NCBI GenBank assembly: GCA_002418835.1
Contig: DIEX01000034.1
Location: forward strand, 282,182 to 346,181
From: Spirochaetia bacterium UBA5763
Lineage (GTDB): Bacteria > Spirochaetota > UBA4802 > UBA5550
Reading direction: 5' to 3'
Length of the DNA stretch: 64,000 bases
Both the position numbers and the translations under genes were made by a program. The notes beneath the pieces were generated by a model. That model was given only the letters and a program-made list of their open reading frames with translations, did no database searches and had not been told where the DNA came from. Below, in pieces: positions 36,382 through 44,786 of the stretch (position 1 is the stretch's first letter; every line of letters begins with the position of its first letter).

Positions 36382-36412
36382 GAATAACTGCTGATTTAAT
36401 CAGTAGTTATTC
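36382..36412. other. Strong hairpin upstream of a small membrane ORF
   Basis: GAATAACTGCTGA and TCAGTAGTTATTC form a 12 of 13 inverted repeat with a five-base loop, 77 bases before the ATG of the 41-codon ORF. It lacks a T-run, so an operator or an RNA structural element is more likely than a terminator. The rest of the gap from 36171 to 36488 is AT-rich without further features. Confidence 0.4.
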
Positions 36413-36488
36413 GCTTATATAAAAATATTTAAACATGGCACGTATATTGCAATATTATATGTAATAACAGAATAAGGAGGCCGGCGTA

Positions 36489-36614
36489 ATGAGTGAAATA
36501 ATATATATGTTCTGGATTGTCCTTGTTTTCTGGTTTGTTATTGAAATAATAAATGACAGAATAAACAGAAATAAAAAGGTCATTGATGTATTCAATGAGT
36601 ATGATAATAAATAG
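36489..36614 (+). CDS. Small single-span membrane protein (41 residues)
   Basis: This short ORF has an ideal ribosome site, AAGGAGG, eight bases before ATG. The product begins MSEIIYMFWIVLVFWFVIEI, a clear transmembrane helix, followed by a basic-then-mixed cytoplasmic tail (NDRINRNKKVIDVFNEYDNK). An N-out, C-in topology is expected from the positive charges after the helix. It is too short for a family call. It lies alone in an 830-base gap. Comparison with related genomes would show whether the frame is conserved. Confidence 0.6.
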   Translation: MSEIIYMFWIVLVFWFVIEIINDRINRNKKVIDVFNEYDNK

Positions 36615-36806
36615 TATATTATCATACCGGTTTTTCCTGATTAAGATTCTAATTATCCCCGCCTGTTAATATATACCTGTGTCAATAACTGACTGGAATT
36701 CAATTATAATTGACACATATATCCACCGTAATATTATCAATGAAAGCATTGGTTTCTCTCCGGGATCTTTTAAAAGATTATAGAGCCTGCTTTTCATTTG
36801 TTATAT

Positions 36807-36950
36807 TATAGCAGTTAATGAATTATTTAGTCTCTGTCATTTCGAACGTATGTGAGAAATCTTTAAAATGATCTTAAAAAAACAGATTTCTCAGTCGCTG
36901 TCGCTTCTTCGAAATGACAAATTCAAACATTTCAATCATTAACTGCTATA
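36807..36950. repeat. Nested palindromic element with 15-bp terminal inverted repeats
   Basis: TATAGCAGTTAATGA and TCATTAACTGCTATA are perfect outer repeats. Inside, TGTCATTTCGAA (36835-36846) and TTCGAAATGACA (36908-36919) are perfect inner repeats, and AGAAATCT with AGATTTCT form a third layer. The inner portion shares CGAACGTATGTGAGAA with the composite repeats elsewhere. No coding frame is inside. It looks like a small non-autonomous mobile or REP-like element. The flanking sequence from 36615 to 37003 holds nothing else recognised. Confidence 0.65.
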
Positions 36951-37003
36951 GTCAGATATTCAGGTAAAAATTTATAAATATATGGTGTGTTATCGGGTCA
37001 GGT

Positions 37004-37402
37004 ATGAAATTTGTCAGGTTAATATTAATACTCATCGTTCTCATGTCAGTTGCAGTTTCCGGGGAGGATGAAGATGGCAGTCTGGGGAGAATTATTGCTG
37101 ATATCGATAATTATAAAAATAAAACTGTAACCCTGGAACTCCGGCTGAAACATCTGGACAGGATATTTGAAAAGATTGTTTTTTACGACAGTGAGAATAT
37201 TGATATTGAATTTGACATCTCCGGCAGGGAGAGAAAAAAAGCGCTTGCCCGTGACCTCCTTAACCTGCACGAGGGTATGCTTTATTCCGTAACATTCAGG
37301 GTCATAGGTACAGGTAATTTAGGGGGGCTTCTTGGAGAAGTTTCAGGATTTAAACCTCTTGTAATTGAAATAATACCGGAAAATCGTAGTGAGAGTGATT
37401 AA
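37004..37402 (+). CDS. Small exported protein of unknown function
   Basis: A signal peptide (about 19 residues, cut after AVSG) precedes about 113 residues with a mixed alpha/beta pattern (VTLELRLKHLDRIFEKIVFY, YSVTFRVIGTGN). No family was recognised; the strand-rich middle could be an OB-fold. A hairpin terminator follows immediately, so it is probably a single-gene unit. Confidence 0.6.
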   Translation: MKFVRLILILIVLMSVAVSGEDEDGSLGRIIADIDNYKNKTVTLELRLKHLDRIFEKIVFYDSENIDIEFDISGRERKKALARDLLNLHEGMLYSVTFRVIGTGNLGGLLGEVSGFKPLVIEIIPENRSESD

Positions 37403-37407
37403 TAAAA

Positions 37408-37447
37408 AGAAAGCAGAATAGCTGGGCGGCTATTCTGCCTTCTTCAC
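37408..37447 (+). terminator. Intrinsic terminator
   Basis: GCAGAATAGC and GCTATTCTGC form a perfect ten-base stem around a six-base loop, flanked by A-rich and T-rich sequence. It starts a few bases after the small exported protein gene. Confidence 0.6.
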
Positions 37448-37596
37448 TTTGCAGTGTCAAGTCAGTGATACGGTAAGAACGGGAGGGAACTACCATATCA
37501 ATGCTTGTACCGAAAATATCGGTTTAATATTCTGGAAACTTTAACAAAAAAAAGAGAATTTATAAAAAAAATGAGAATTAAAATAGCAGAAATTAA

Positions 37597-38514
37597 ATGA
37601 CAGGCCATGTAATAAAAGTATTCGGAAGGTATTATACAGTTCTCTCAGGGGGCACTGCGGTTAACTCTGTGCTCAGGGGAAAGATGAAGATGGGCATAAC
37701 CGATAACTTCTCAAATCCCGTTGCTGTGGGGGATATCGTAGAGTTTGAGGTTAACGAAGAGGGTCTCGGAGTTATAAGCCGGGTTCACGAAAGGAAAAAT
37801 GTTTTTACAAGGAAGGATGGTGTCCGTTCCAGGGAGGATTTAATCGCCTGCAATCTTGAACAGATTGTTGTTGTGCAGGCCTTTGATTCGCCTAAACTAA
37901 ATCTCCGTTTTGCTGACAGGATTGTTGTGCGCGGAGGTAAGGGGGGGGTTCCTGTTGTGCTCTGTGTAAATAAGCTTGACCTTGCCCTTGAAGGTGAAAC
38001 TGAGTATATCGATTCCTATTATAAAGGCTCAGGTGTTTCATCTGTTTATGTATGTGCTAAAACCGGCGAGGGGATGGATAAATTCAGGGAACTCCTTGAT
38101 AAAAAGAGGACCCTGTTTGTAGGATACTCCGGTGTAGGTAAGTCCACTCTTCTTAATAAAATATATCCCGGCCTTGATCTGCGGACATCTGATGTTTCTG
38201 GCAGCAGCGGCAAAGGGAAGCATACTACAACCAATGTGAATCTTGTTGTTCTCCCTGACGGGACAGAACTTATTGACACTCCCGGTGTCAGGGAGTTCGG
38301 ACTTGTGGATATTGATCCGAACAACCTGGGGAATTATTTTAAGGATTTCAGGAAAGCTTCGGAGAAGTGCAGGTTCAGGCCATGTTCTCATGATCATGAA
38401 CCGGGTTGCGAGGTGAAGCGGCTTGCGGAGAAGGGGAAGATCCATGAAGAACGGTATATCTCCTACCTTAATATTCTTTATTCGATTCAGGAAAACCTGA
38501 AGAATATGTACTGA
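37597..38514 (+). CDS. rsgA: Ribosome small-subunit GTPase A
   Basis: RsgA helps mature the 30S subunit. The GTPase motifs occur in the circularly permuted order typical of the family: NKLD (G4) first, then GYSGVGKS (G1) and DTPGVREFG (G3). An N-terminal OB-fold precedes them, and the C-terminal zinc site CRFRPCSHDHEPGC is complete. The length of 305 residues is normal. The ATG has a weak ribosome site. The ABC ATPase gene follows after 11 bases. Confidence 0.93.
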   Translation: MTGHVIKVFGRYYTVLSGGTAVNSVLRGKMKMGITDNFSNPVAVGDIVEFEVNEEGLGVISRVHERKNVFTRKDGVRSREDLIACNLEQIVVVQAFDSPKLNLRFADRIVVRGGKGGVPVVLCVNKLDLALEGETEYIDSYYKGSGVSSVYVCAKTGEGMDKFRELLDKKRTLFVGYSGVGKSTLLNKIYPGLDLRTSDVSGSSGKGKHTTTNVNLVVLPDGTELIDTPGVREFGLVDIDPNNLGNYFKDFRKASEKCRFRPCSHDHEPGCEVKRLAEKGKIHEERYISYLNILYSIQENLKNMY

Positions 38515-38525
38515 CCGGAAATACC

Positions 38526-39281
38526 ATGGAAATGATAGGTATAGATAATCTTCAGGTTTCTCTTTCAGGCCGGGAAATTATTAAAGGTATAAGCTTTGAA
38601 CTGCATTCCGGCGAAACACTTGTGCTTATGGGGAAAAACGGTGCGGGGAAATCGGTTCTTCTCAAGGTTATAGCCGGGCTTATTTCCGGTTTTACTGGTG
38701 ATGTGCGGGTTAAAGGGGAGCCGGTTCAATCCGGTACCGGAAGAGTAAAACAATACTCAGGGGGGAATCCCGCAATAGCCTATGTTTTTCAGAAAGGGGG
38801 GCTCTTTGATTCAATGAGCGTCTTTGATAACGCGGCATTCGGGCTGAGGAGAATGGAGCTTTCTGAAAGCGAGGTGGAGAGCAGGGTACTTGCAGCAATT
38901 GAGAGAGTGGGGCTCAGGGGGAGTGAGAAGAAGTATCCTTCGGATCTTTCAGGAGGTATGCAGAAGCGGGTGGGGCTCGCGCGTGCGGTGTGTATGGAAC
39001 CTGATATAATTCTCTTCGATGATCCGACAGCCGGGCTTGATCCGATACTCTCTGATTCAATGGCAGACCTGATTCTTGATATAACAGCAGGGACAGAACG
39101 AGCGGCAATTGCGGTTACAAATGATATTAAGGTAGCTGAAAAAATAGCCCTCAGGGCGGCACTTCTTTTTGACGGCCGCTTTGTCTATTATGGAAGCGGC
39201 AGAAATTTTTTTCTTCAGGCGGATGATTACTCAAGACAGTTTATAAACGGGGACGTTGAAGGGCCCATTGACGCGTATTGA
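38526..39281 (+). CDS. ABC transporter ATPase, MlaF-like, with altered catalytic residues
   Basis: Walker A GKNGAGKS (36-43), Q-loop Gln89, signature LSGGMQKRVGLARA and the D-loop GLDP are present. The closest type by eye is MlaF/Ttg2A, the ATPase of retrograde phospholipid transport. The catalytic glutamate after Walker B is Asp166 (LFDDPTAG instead of the usual DEP), and the switch histidine is Asn199 (VTNDI instead of VTHD). No permease, MlaD-like or substrate-binding gene lies nearby. ATP hydrolysis may be slow or absent. Confidence 0.8.
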   Translation: MEMIGIDNLQVSLSGREIIKGISFELHSGETLVLMGKNGAGKSVLLKVIAGLISGFTGDVRVKGEPVQSGTGRVKQYSGGNPAIAYVFQKGGLFDSMSVFDNAAFGLRRMELSESEVESRVLAAIERVGLRGSEKKYPSDLSGGMQKRVGLARAVCMEPDIILFDDPTAGLDPILSDSMADLILDITAGTERAAIAVTNDIKVAEKIALRAALLFDGRFVYYGSGRNFFLQADDYSRQFINGDVEGPIDAY

Positions 39282-39367
39282 TTTATAGTCATTCTCTCTG
39301 CCGTCCTGCTGTGTTAATTAGTACAAAATTAATTCATTGCTTCATTTAAAAAAAAGAGGATAAATAA

Positions 39368-40351
39368 ATGGAAATTAAAAAAGCCAAATTTGATGTATCA
39401 GGTATAGGCTCAGCCCTTCTCGATTTTATGGTGGAGGTTGACGATTCATTTCTTCAGAAACTCGGCCTCACAAAAGGGGGTATGCAGCTTATTGATGAAG
39501 ACAGAAGTAAAGAGATATTCTCACTGATTTCCGGTATGAAAATTGAAACTGCACCAGGCGGAAGTTCGGCAAATACTGTTGCAGGAGTGGCAACTCTCGG
39601 CGGCAGAGGGGCCTTTATCGGACGTGTTGCTGATGATGAATACGGCAGAGTCTATATTAAAAAAACTACAGATTCAGGAGTGCACTCCCTGATTTCTGCC
39701 GGAGACGGTCTTACAGGCCATGCAATTGCATTCATCACTCCGGATTCGGAGCGGACTTTTGCAACACACCTTGGCGCGGCGCTCCGCCTCTCACATGAAG
39801 ACGTTGATTACTCAGCAGTAGCTGAAAGTTCCATACTCCACCTGGAGGGGTATCTTTTCGAGCCTGCAAATCTCAGGGAGATATGCTACAGGGCAATGGA
39901 TACTGCAAAGAAGAACGGCGTATTAATCTCCGTGGACCTTGCTGATCCGGGGCTCATCGGGAGGATTGGGGATGTGTTCAAAGATCTCCTGAATAATTAT
40001 GCTGATATAGTATTTATGAACGAGGAGGAGGCTTTTGCCTTTACCGGGGTACGTGATAAAAATGCCCTGGAAAAGATCCCTTCAAGGTGCGGCATAGCAA
40101 TAGTTAAACTGGGTGAAAAAGGGAGCATAATAAGGCACAGCAGCGGATTTGCGGAGATCCCTCCATACAAAACAGAGGTAGTCAATACAAATGGAGCTGG
40201 TGATATGTACGCAGCAGGTGTGTTGTATGGAATTACATCCGGTAAGAGTATTGAAATGGCCGGCAGGATCGGCAGTTATTCTGCTTCAGTTGTTGTTGCT
40301 TCAGTAGGCGCAAGGGCAGAGAAGGGTATAGACCTGAAGGGGATTATTTAA
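39368..40351 (+). CDS. PfkB-family sugar or nucleoside kinase
   Basis: The ribokinase-like fold is clear: GIGSALLDFMVEV at the start, GGSSANTVAGVATLGG (substrate lid region) and NTNGAGDMYAAGVLYG, where GAGD holds the catalytic base. The usual DTxGAGD begins with Asn instead of Asp. At 327 residues it resembles adenosine kinase-like bacterial members, but the substrate cannot be fixed. The ATG follows AGAGGATAAAT. Its 3' end overlaps the convergent phosphoesterase gene by eight bases. Confidence 0.8.
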   Translation: MEIKKAKFDVSGIGSALLDFMVEVDDSFLQKLGLTKGGMQLIDEDRSKEIFSLISGMKIETAPGGSSANTVAGVATLGGRGAFIGRVADDEYGRVYIKKTTDSGVHSLISAGDGLTGHAIAFITPDSERTFATHLGAALRLSHEDVDYSAVAESSILHLEGYLFEPANLREICYRAMDTAKKNGVLISVDLADPGLIGRIGDVFKDLLNNYADIVFMNEEEAFAFTGVRDKNALEKIPSRCGIAIVKLGEKGSIIRHSSGFAEIPPYKTEVVNTNGAGDMYAAGVLYGITSGKSIEMAGRIGSYSASVVVASVGARAEKGIDLKGII

Positions 40352-41327
40352 AAAACTTCGTCATATCCTCAATTGCTTTATTGTAAGTCTCTTCAAAGCC
40401 TAATTTAGACTTATAACCGGCGGCGTTCTTATGCCCCCCGCCGCCGTTTTCAATTGCTATTTCAGCCACGTTGAGAGCACCCTTGGTTCTCATGCTGACC
40501 TTAACAGGACCTTCGGTGTCCTGCTTAATCAGGAGGCTTGCCACAACTCCCTTAACCTGAAACGGCTGGTTGATTGTTGCTTCACCTTCAGAGAAAGATC
40601 CCCCTGTCTCCTGAACCATCTCCGGAGTGAGTTTCATTGCAATCAATCGCCCGTTGAAGAGAACTTTCATTGTGGATAAAATTCGCCCCCTCAGTTGAAA
40701 GCTTGAAATTGAATTGCTCTCATAAAGCTGTTCGTAAACCTTGAAGGGATCAACTCCGAAACTCACCAGGTGTGATGCTATGCGGAATGTTTCAGATGTG
40801 GTTTTCGGAAACCTGAAGGAACCTGTATCAAAAACAATGCCTGCATATAAAGCCTGTGCAGTCTTGAAGTTCAGTTCTTTACCGTAATGCCCGATTATGC
40901 TGTATATTATTTCAGAGGCGGAAGCAGCGTCAACTTTAACATAATTCGCGTCAGCTTTCTCCTGGTCACCCTGGTGATGGTCAATGATAAAGCAGTCTTT
41001 CACCCTGCTGCTTAGAAGCCTGTAGACAGTACCTGTGTTGTCATAATCATTTGTATCAAGGACAAACTGGGCATAGTCCTCAATTTTTCCGGGAATCTGA
41101 GTAATATCTTCGAGAATGTTTATTTCATTATCTATATCCATAAAACGGCAGATTTCAGGGGTCGGGTCAGAGTTGAAGATAACCGCGTGTTTCCCTAACT
41201 GTTTCATCAGGTCATAGAACGCAATTTCGCACGCAAGACCGTCTGCATCAGGGCTTTCGTGTGTTGATATTATGAATTTGTCATACCTGTTAATAAATTC
41301 ATCAAGATTTTTGATGGATTTGTTCAT
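40344..41327 (-). CDS. DHH-family phosphoesterase, NrnA-like
   Basis: The DHH motifs are complete: ISTHESPDADGLACE, FVLDTNDYDN, IIDHHQGDQ and FDTGSFRF, with the DHHA1 motif GGGGHKNAAGY at the end. NrnA-type enzymes degrade short RNA oligonucleotides and pAp, and related ones cut cyclic dinucleotides; which applies is unknown. The ATG follows a run of G. It lies 17 bases downstream of glyQ and is probably cotranscribed with it. Confidence 0.87.
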   Translation of the reverse strand: MNKSIKNLDEFINRYDKFIISTHESPDADGLACEIAFYDLMKQLGKHAVIFNSDPTPEICRFMDIDNEINILEDITQIPGKIEDYAQFVLDTNDYDNTGTVYRLLSSRVKDCFIIDHHQGDQEKADANYVKVDAASASEIIYSIIGHYGKELNFKTAQALYAGIVFDTGSFRFPKTTSETFRIASHLVSFGVDPFKVYEQLYESNSISSFQLRGRILSTMKVLFNGRLIAMKLTPEMVQETGGSFSEGEATINQPFQVKGVVASLLIKQDTEGPVKVSMRTKGALNVAEIAIENGGGGHKNAAGYKSKLGFEETYNKAIEDMTKFFK

Positions 41328-41344
41328 CAACCCCCCCGGGAGTT

Positions 41345-42223
41345 TTAATCCTTCAACAGAGGAAATCCCATCTCCTCTCTTATCTGGACATATCTTTCAG
41401 CGCATTTCCTGGCAATATTACGTACTCTGGTTATGTAGCCCACCCTTTCCGTTACAGAAATAGCGCCTCTGGCATCTAACATATTAAAAGAATGGGAACA
41501 TTTCAATACAAAATCATAAGCCGGGAGAACAATATTTGCATCTTTATATTCAAGTACAGCAAGACACTCCTTTTCATACATGTCGAAGAGCTTAAAATAC
41601 ATGTCAGTATCGGCTATATTAAAATTATAGTGTGAAAATTCAAACTCACTTCTGTGGTGAATATCCCTGTAGGAAAAACGGTCGTTCCAGGAGATGTCAA
41701 AAACAGAATCCACACCCTGGATATATGTGCAGATTCTTTCAAGTCCGTAAGTAAGCTCTGCTGTAACAGGGGAGAGATCTATGCTGCCGCACTGCTGGAA
41801 ATATGTAAATTGTGTTACCTCCATACCGTCCAGCCAGACCTCCCATCCAAGGCCCGCTGCTCCAAGGGTTGGGGATTCCCAGTCATCCTCAACAAAACGT
41901 ACATCATGCTCTTTCAGGTTTATACCTAGGTATTCAAGGGACTGAAGGTAGAGATCCTGAATATTCACAGGGGAAGGCTTCATGATTACCTGGTACTGGT
42001 AGTAATGCTGCAGCCTGTTGGGATTATCGCCGTACCTTCCGTCTGTGGGGCGCCTTGAAGGTTCAACATATGCCACGTTCCAGGGCTCCGGGCCAAGTAC
42101 TCTTAAAAAAGTAGCAGGGTTGAATGTGCCCGCTCCCACTTCAGAATCGTATCCCTGAATAATTACGCATCCCTGTTTCGCCCAGTATTCATTAAGTTTT
42201 GCTATTATATCCTGAAAGTGCAT
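41345..42223 (-). CDS. glyQ: Glycyl-tRNA synthetase alpha subunit
   Basis: This is the catalytic alpha chain of the alpha2beta2 enzyme: MHFQDIIAKLNEYWAKQGC, VGAGTFNPATFLRVLGPEPW, EPSRRPTDGRYGDNPNR, WEVWLDGMEVTQFTYFQQ and FNMLDARGAISVTER are all present. The ATG at 42223 follows AGAGGAATATAC; an upstream frame extension of 15 residues is not homologous. The beta-subunit gene glyS, usually next to glyQ, is not in this window. Confidence 0.93.
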   Translation of the reverse strand: MHFQDIIAKLNEYWAKQGCVIIQGYDSEVGAGTFNPATFLRVLGPEPWNVAYVEPSRRPTDGRYGDNPNRLQHYYQYQVIMKPSPVNIQDLYLQSLEYLGINLKEHDVRFVEDDWESPTLGAAGLGWEVWLDGMEVTQFTYFQQCGSIDLSPVTAELTYGLERICTYIQGVDSVFDISWNDRFSYRDIHHRSEFEFSHYNFNIADTDMYFKLFDMYEKECLAVLEYKDANIVLPAYDFVLKCSHSFNMLDARGAISVTERVGYITRVRNIARKCAERYVQIREEMGFPLLKD

Positions 42224-42308
42224 GTATATTCCTCTGATGAATTCGCTGTTTTTATAGCGATTGATCATTTTTATACATTTTTTAAAGTCAAGTAAATAAA
42301 GGCAAATA

Positions 42309-43823
42309 TTATTTTTTGACGTTTTTGCCCGGGGCTGAAGGTGAATAGCTTTCCATGAGAGTGATATGCAGTTTTTCGAAGTCCTCTTTATTTGTCAGTT
42401 TGAAAAATTCAAGAACACCATCATCAGTGATTTCAAATCTTGACTTGTTATTCTCAATTTCAACAAAAACAGTCGCGAGATATACTGTATAAATCAGGTT
42501 TTTAAGTTCTTCAGGAGCCCTGTGCGGCCTGCGGTGGAGTTCTATTGTTTTTATAAGAGATTCATTGAAATTCCATCTTTTACATATAAGAGCGCCAAGT
42601 GAGCTGTGGCTTATGCCAAGGCTTATCTCTTCAAGGAGTGTTGAATCTTCGATACCTTTAAAACCTGTTATTGTCCGTATCTTTTCAAGTAGATCCGAGT
42701 GCATTGACAGCATAACTATTTTTCCGATATCAGCAAGCAGGGCGGAGAGGTAAACCTGGTCAGCAAGCTTGCTGTTAGCCGGAATCCGCTTCACAAGTGC
42801 CTGCGCATAAAAAGCACGTTTATTTGAATCATTCCAGATTGCTTCGAATCTTTTATATCTTGATTCAACAACTTTCTGGACTCCTGTTGCTATAAGGAGA
42901 GTGTTTATCCCTTTCATCCCTATAATCTTAACAGCTTCATCAATTGTCTCTATCCTGTTCATTGTTACATAACCGGCGGAATTTGACAGCTTTATTATAG
43001 ATGCAGTGAGTCCCGGGTCTTTCGATATTGATGCCGCTATGCTTTTTATATCACTTTCAGGATTACGGCATAGCGCCCGTATCTCCTTTATATTGTCCGG
43101 GAGAGCAGGAATCTCCTCTATCTCCTTCATTATCTCTTCAGCAACCCTGAATTGAAGTTCTGTATTACCGATATTACACGGAATGCTCAGATTAACAGAT
43201 GTCAGATTTTCGTTTCTGCTTATTGTAAATGATTCCTTGGGGAATCCTGAGCTTTTTAACAGCATCATTGCCATAATGAGCCCGAGGCCGGCGCCTTCAG
43301 AATCATCAAGTACATCAGCAAAGGCTTCGGAAATGTCATGATATTTAAATGCTTTTGATACTCGGGCCTTGATTTTATTCATTTCAGATTCTATTATCGG
43401 GGCATTATTCATAATGCTTATAATCAGTGATTCGTTTCGTACACTGAAATTGACCCGTACAACATATTTTGCTGTAGAGAGAGAGTTCATGTATTCATTA
43501 TCAGTTGTCTGGAAAACATCATCTTTGAATTTGTCCATCCCCTCTCTGTAGCTTTTCATGTCATTTATATCAAGGTTTTGTTTTTCAAAATAGAGTCTTT
43601 TCAGGTTGGCCTTAATGGCGTTATTGATCATTTCACGGATTATTGTAATGATTGTATCCTTATGGAAAAGGAGATCGTAATGTTCAAGATACCTGTGCAG
43701 AATTTTCAGGATATGAGAATCTGTATCAGTGGTAAATTTTTTAAACTGAATATAGAAATCATCGCCGGAAGTAATTGCCTGCGTATAATCAGATGGTTTT
43801 GTGAAGTAGTCGGCTGCTTCCAT
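42309..43823 (-). CDS. GHKL ATPase-like / HDOD fusion protein
   Basis: Residues about 55-215 look like a histidine-kinase-type ATPase fold: N-box IREMINNAIKA and glycine box EGAGLGLIMAMMLLKSSG. The Asp that contacts adenine in the DxG box is replaced (IMNNAPI). There is no histidine phosphorylation domain. Residues about 240-480 form an HDOD domain (IIKLSNSAGYV, LSALLADIGKIVML, ISHSSLGALICKRWNFN). HDOD proteins act in signalling and stress regulation without known catalysis. The start has a poor ribosome site. It is 85 bases upstream of glyQ. Confidence 0.75.
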   Translation of the reverse strand: MEAADYFTKPSDYTQAITSGDDFYIQFKKFTTDTDSHILKILHRYLEHYDLLFHKDTIITIIREMINNAIKANLKRLYFEKQNLDINDMKSYREGMDKFKDDVFQTTDNEYMNSLSTAKYVVRVNFSVRNESLIISIMNNAPIIESEMNKIKARVSKAFKYHDISEAFADVLDDSEGAGLGLIMAMMLLKSSGFPKESFTISRNENLTSVNLSIPCNIGNTELQFRVAEEIMKEIEEIPALPDNIKEIRALCRNPESDIKSIAASISKDPGLTASIIKLSNSAGYVTMNRIETIDEAVKIIGMKGINTLLIATGVQKVVESRYKRFEAIWNDSNKRAFYAQALVKRIPANSKLADQVYLSALLADIGKIVMLSMHSDLLEKIRTITGFKGIEDSTLLEEISLGISHSSLGALICKRWNFNESLIKTIELHRRPHRAPEELKNLIYTVYLATVFVEIENNKSRFEITDDGVLEFFKLTNKEDFEKLHITLMESYSPSAPGKNVKK

Positions 43824-44110
43824 ATATTCTATATAATTACTCCGCTGAATTAAAGACTGAAGGAAAACCTGTCTATAGACGGATAAGACCGTCTAAAATA
43901 CTTATCGTACTCCAATGGAATGTTTATTAGTAATGAAAATCAGAATATATCAATTATTTTTTATCAGAAACCGGTTTTTATTATATTTATTAATCGAAAT
44001 TTGTTTTAAATTTTTCTGGTTTACATTTTTTCACCTATAAAACTATTAATCATCCGGTATTCTGCATATATTTTAAATGATGTCCTGAAATTCTTTATTT
44101 TAATTTGAAG

Positions 44111-44140
44111 TTGACAGCAGGGGATTGAATATATTAAAAT
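44111..44140 (+). promoter_or_regulatory. Candidate promoter for the CheY-like gene
   Basis: TTGACA and TAAAAT are separated by 18 bases, 157 bases before the CheY-like ATG. The rest of the gap from 43824 to 44296 is AT-rich apart from the hairpin at 44163-44203, which would be in the transcript leader. Confidence 0.5.
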
Positions 44141-44162
44141 GATATACGGGTAAATTTGTTAT

Positions 44163-44203
44163 TGTTCCGGCCTGATTAGTCAGGATGCTCGCCTTACGGA
44201 ACA
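44163..44203. other. Branched hairpin in the leader of the CheY-like gene
   Basis: TGTTCCG and CGGAACA form the outer stem, with CCTGA and TCAGG as a nested stem inside. It would fold as a two-arm structure in the mRNA leader after the proposed promoter. No riboswitch class was recognised. Confidence 0.3.
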
Positions 44204-44296
44204 GAATTATAATTATTGTAATCCCGGATTTGAAAGATAAAATATACTTTATTGTATTTTGCAGATAAAACAGTATTTTTTAACGGAGTATCCCAG

Positions 44297-44752
44297 ATGA
44301 AAGATTTTCCAAATTTAAATACCAAGGAACCGGATGGTATTTCACCAACCGGTAAACCATATGTCATTATGGTTGTTGACGGAAAGGATTTCCAGAGGAA
44401 ACAGCTCGCCCAGATTTTTGAATCGGAACAGTATAAAGTAGTTGAAACAGCATCTAACGGCAAAGAAGCTCTTGAAAAATATGACAAGCTGAAGGGTAAG
44501 ATCGACCTTATTACAACAGACCTTGATATGCCGGTACTTGACGGTTATGCCATGCTGTATGAACTGAGTCAGCGGAAGAGTGAAACTCTCGTGGTCTTCA
44601 TCAGCGAGGAGACAACTAAGGGTGTTATGCAGGATCTTATATCTATGGGAGTTAAGGATTATATTCTTAAGCCTGTTAACAGAAGACTTGTACTGGAAAG
44701 GGTGAAAAATGTACTCACAAAGTATTATAAAAAGACAGAAAGTTTATTGTAG
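44297..44752 (+). CDS. CheY-like single-domain response regulator
   Basis: A 151-residue receiver domain (about 22-148) with phosphoacceptor Asp75 (TTDLDMPVLDG), Ser103 and Lys125 (LKPVN). The usual acidic pair near the N-terminus reads VVDGKD, so one acid is Gly29. A 20-residue N-terminal extension is unusual. The ATG follows GGAGTATCCCAG; a longer frame from TTG at 44252 has no ribosome site. It lies 34 bases before the tail-anchored protein gene, its likely partner. Confidence 0.85.
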   Translation: MKDFPNLNTKEPDGISPTGKPYVIMVVDGKDFQRKQLAQIFESEQYKVVETASNGKEALEKYDKLKGKIDLITTDLDMPVLDGYAMLYELSQRKSETLVVFISEETTKGVMQDLISMGVKDYILKPVNRRLVLERVKNVLTKYYKKTESLL

Positions 44753-44786
44753 AGACTGATTTATATCAGCACAGGGGATTTTCTTT

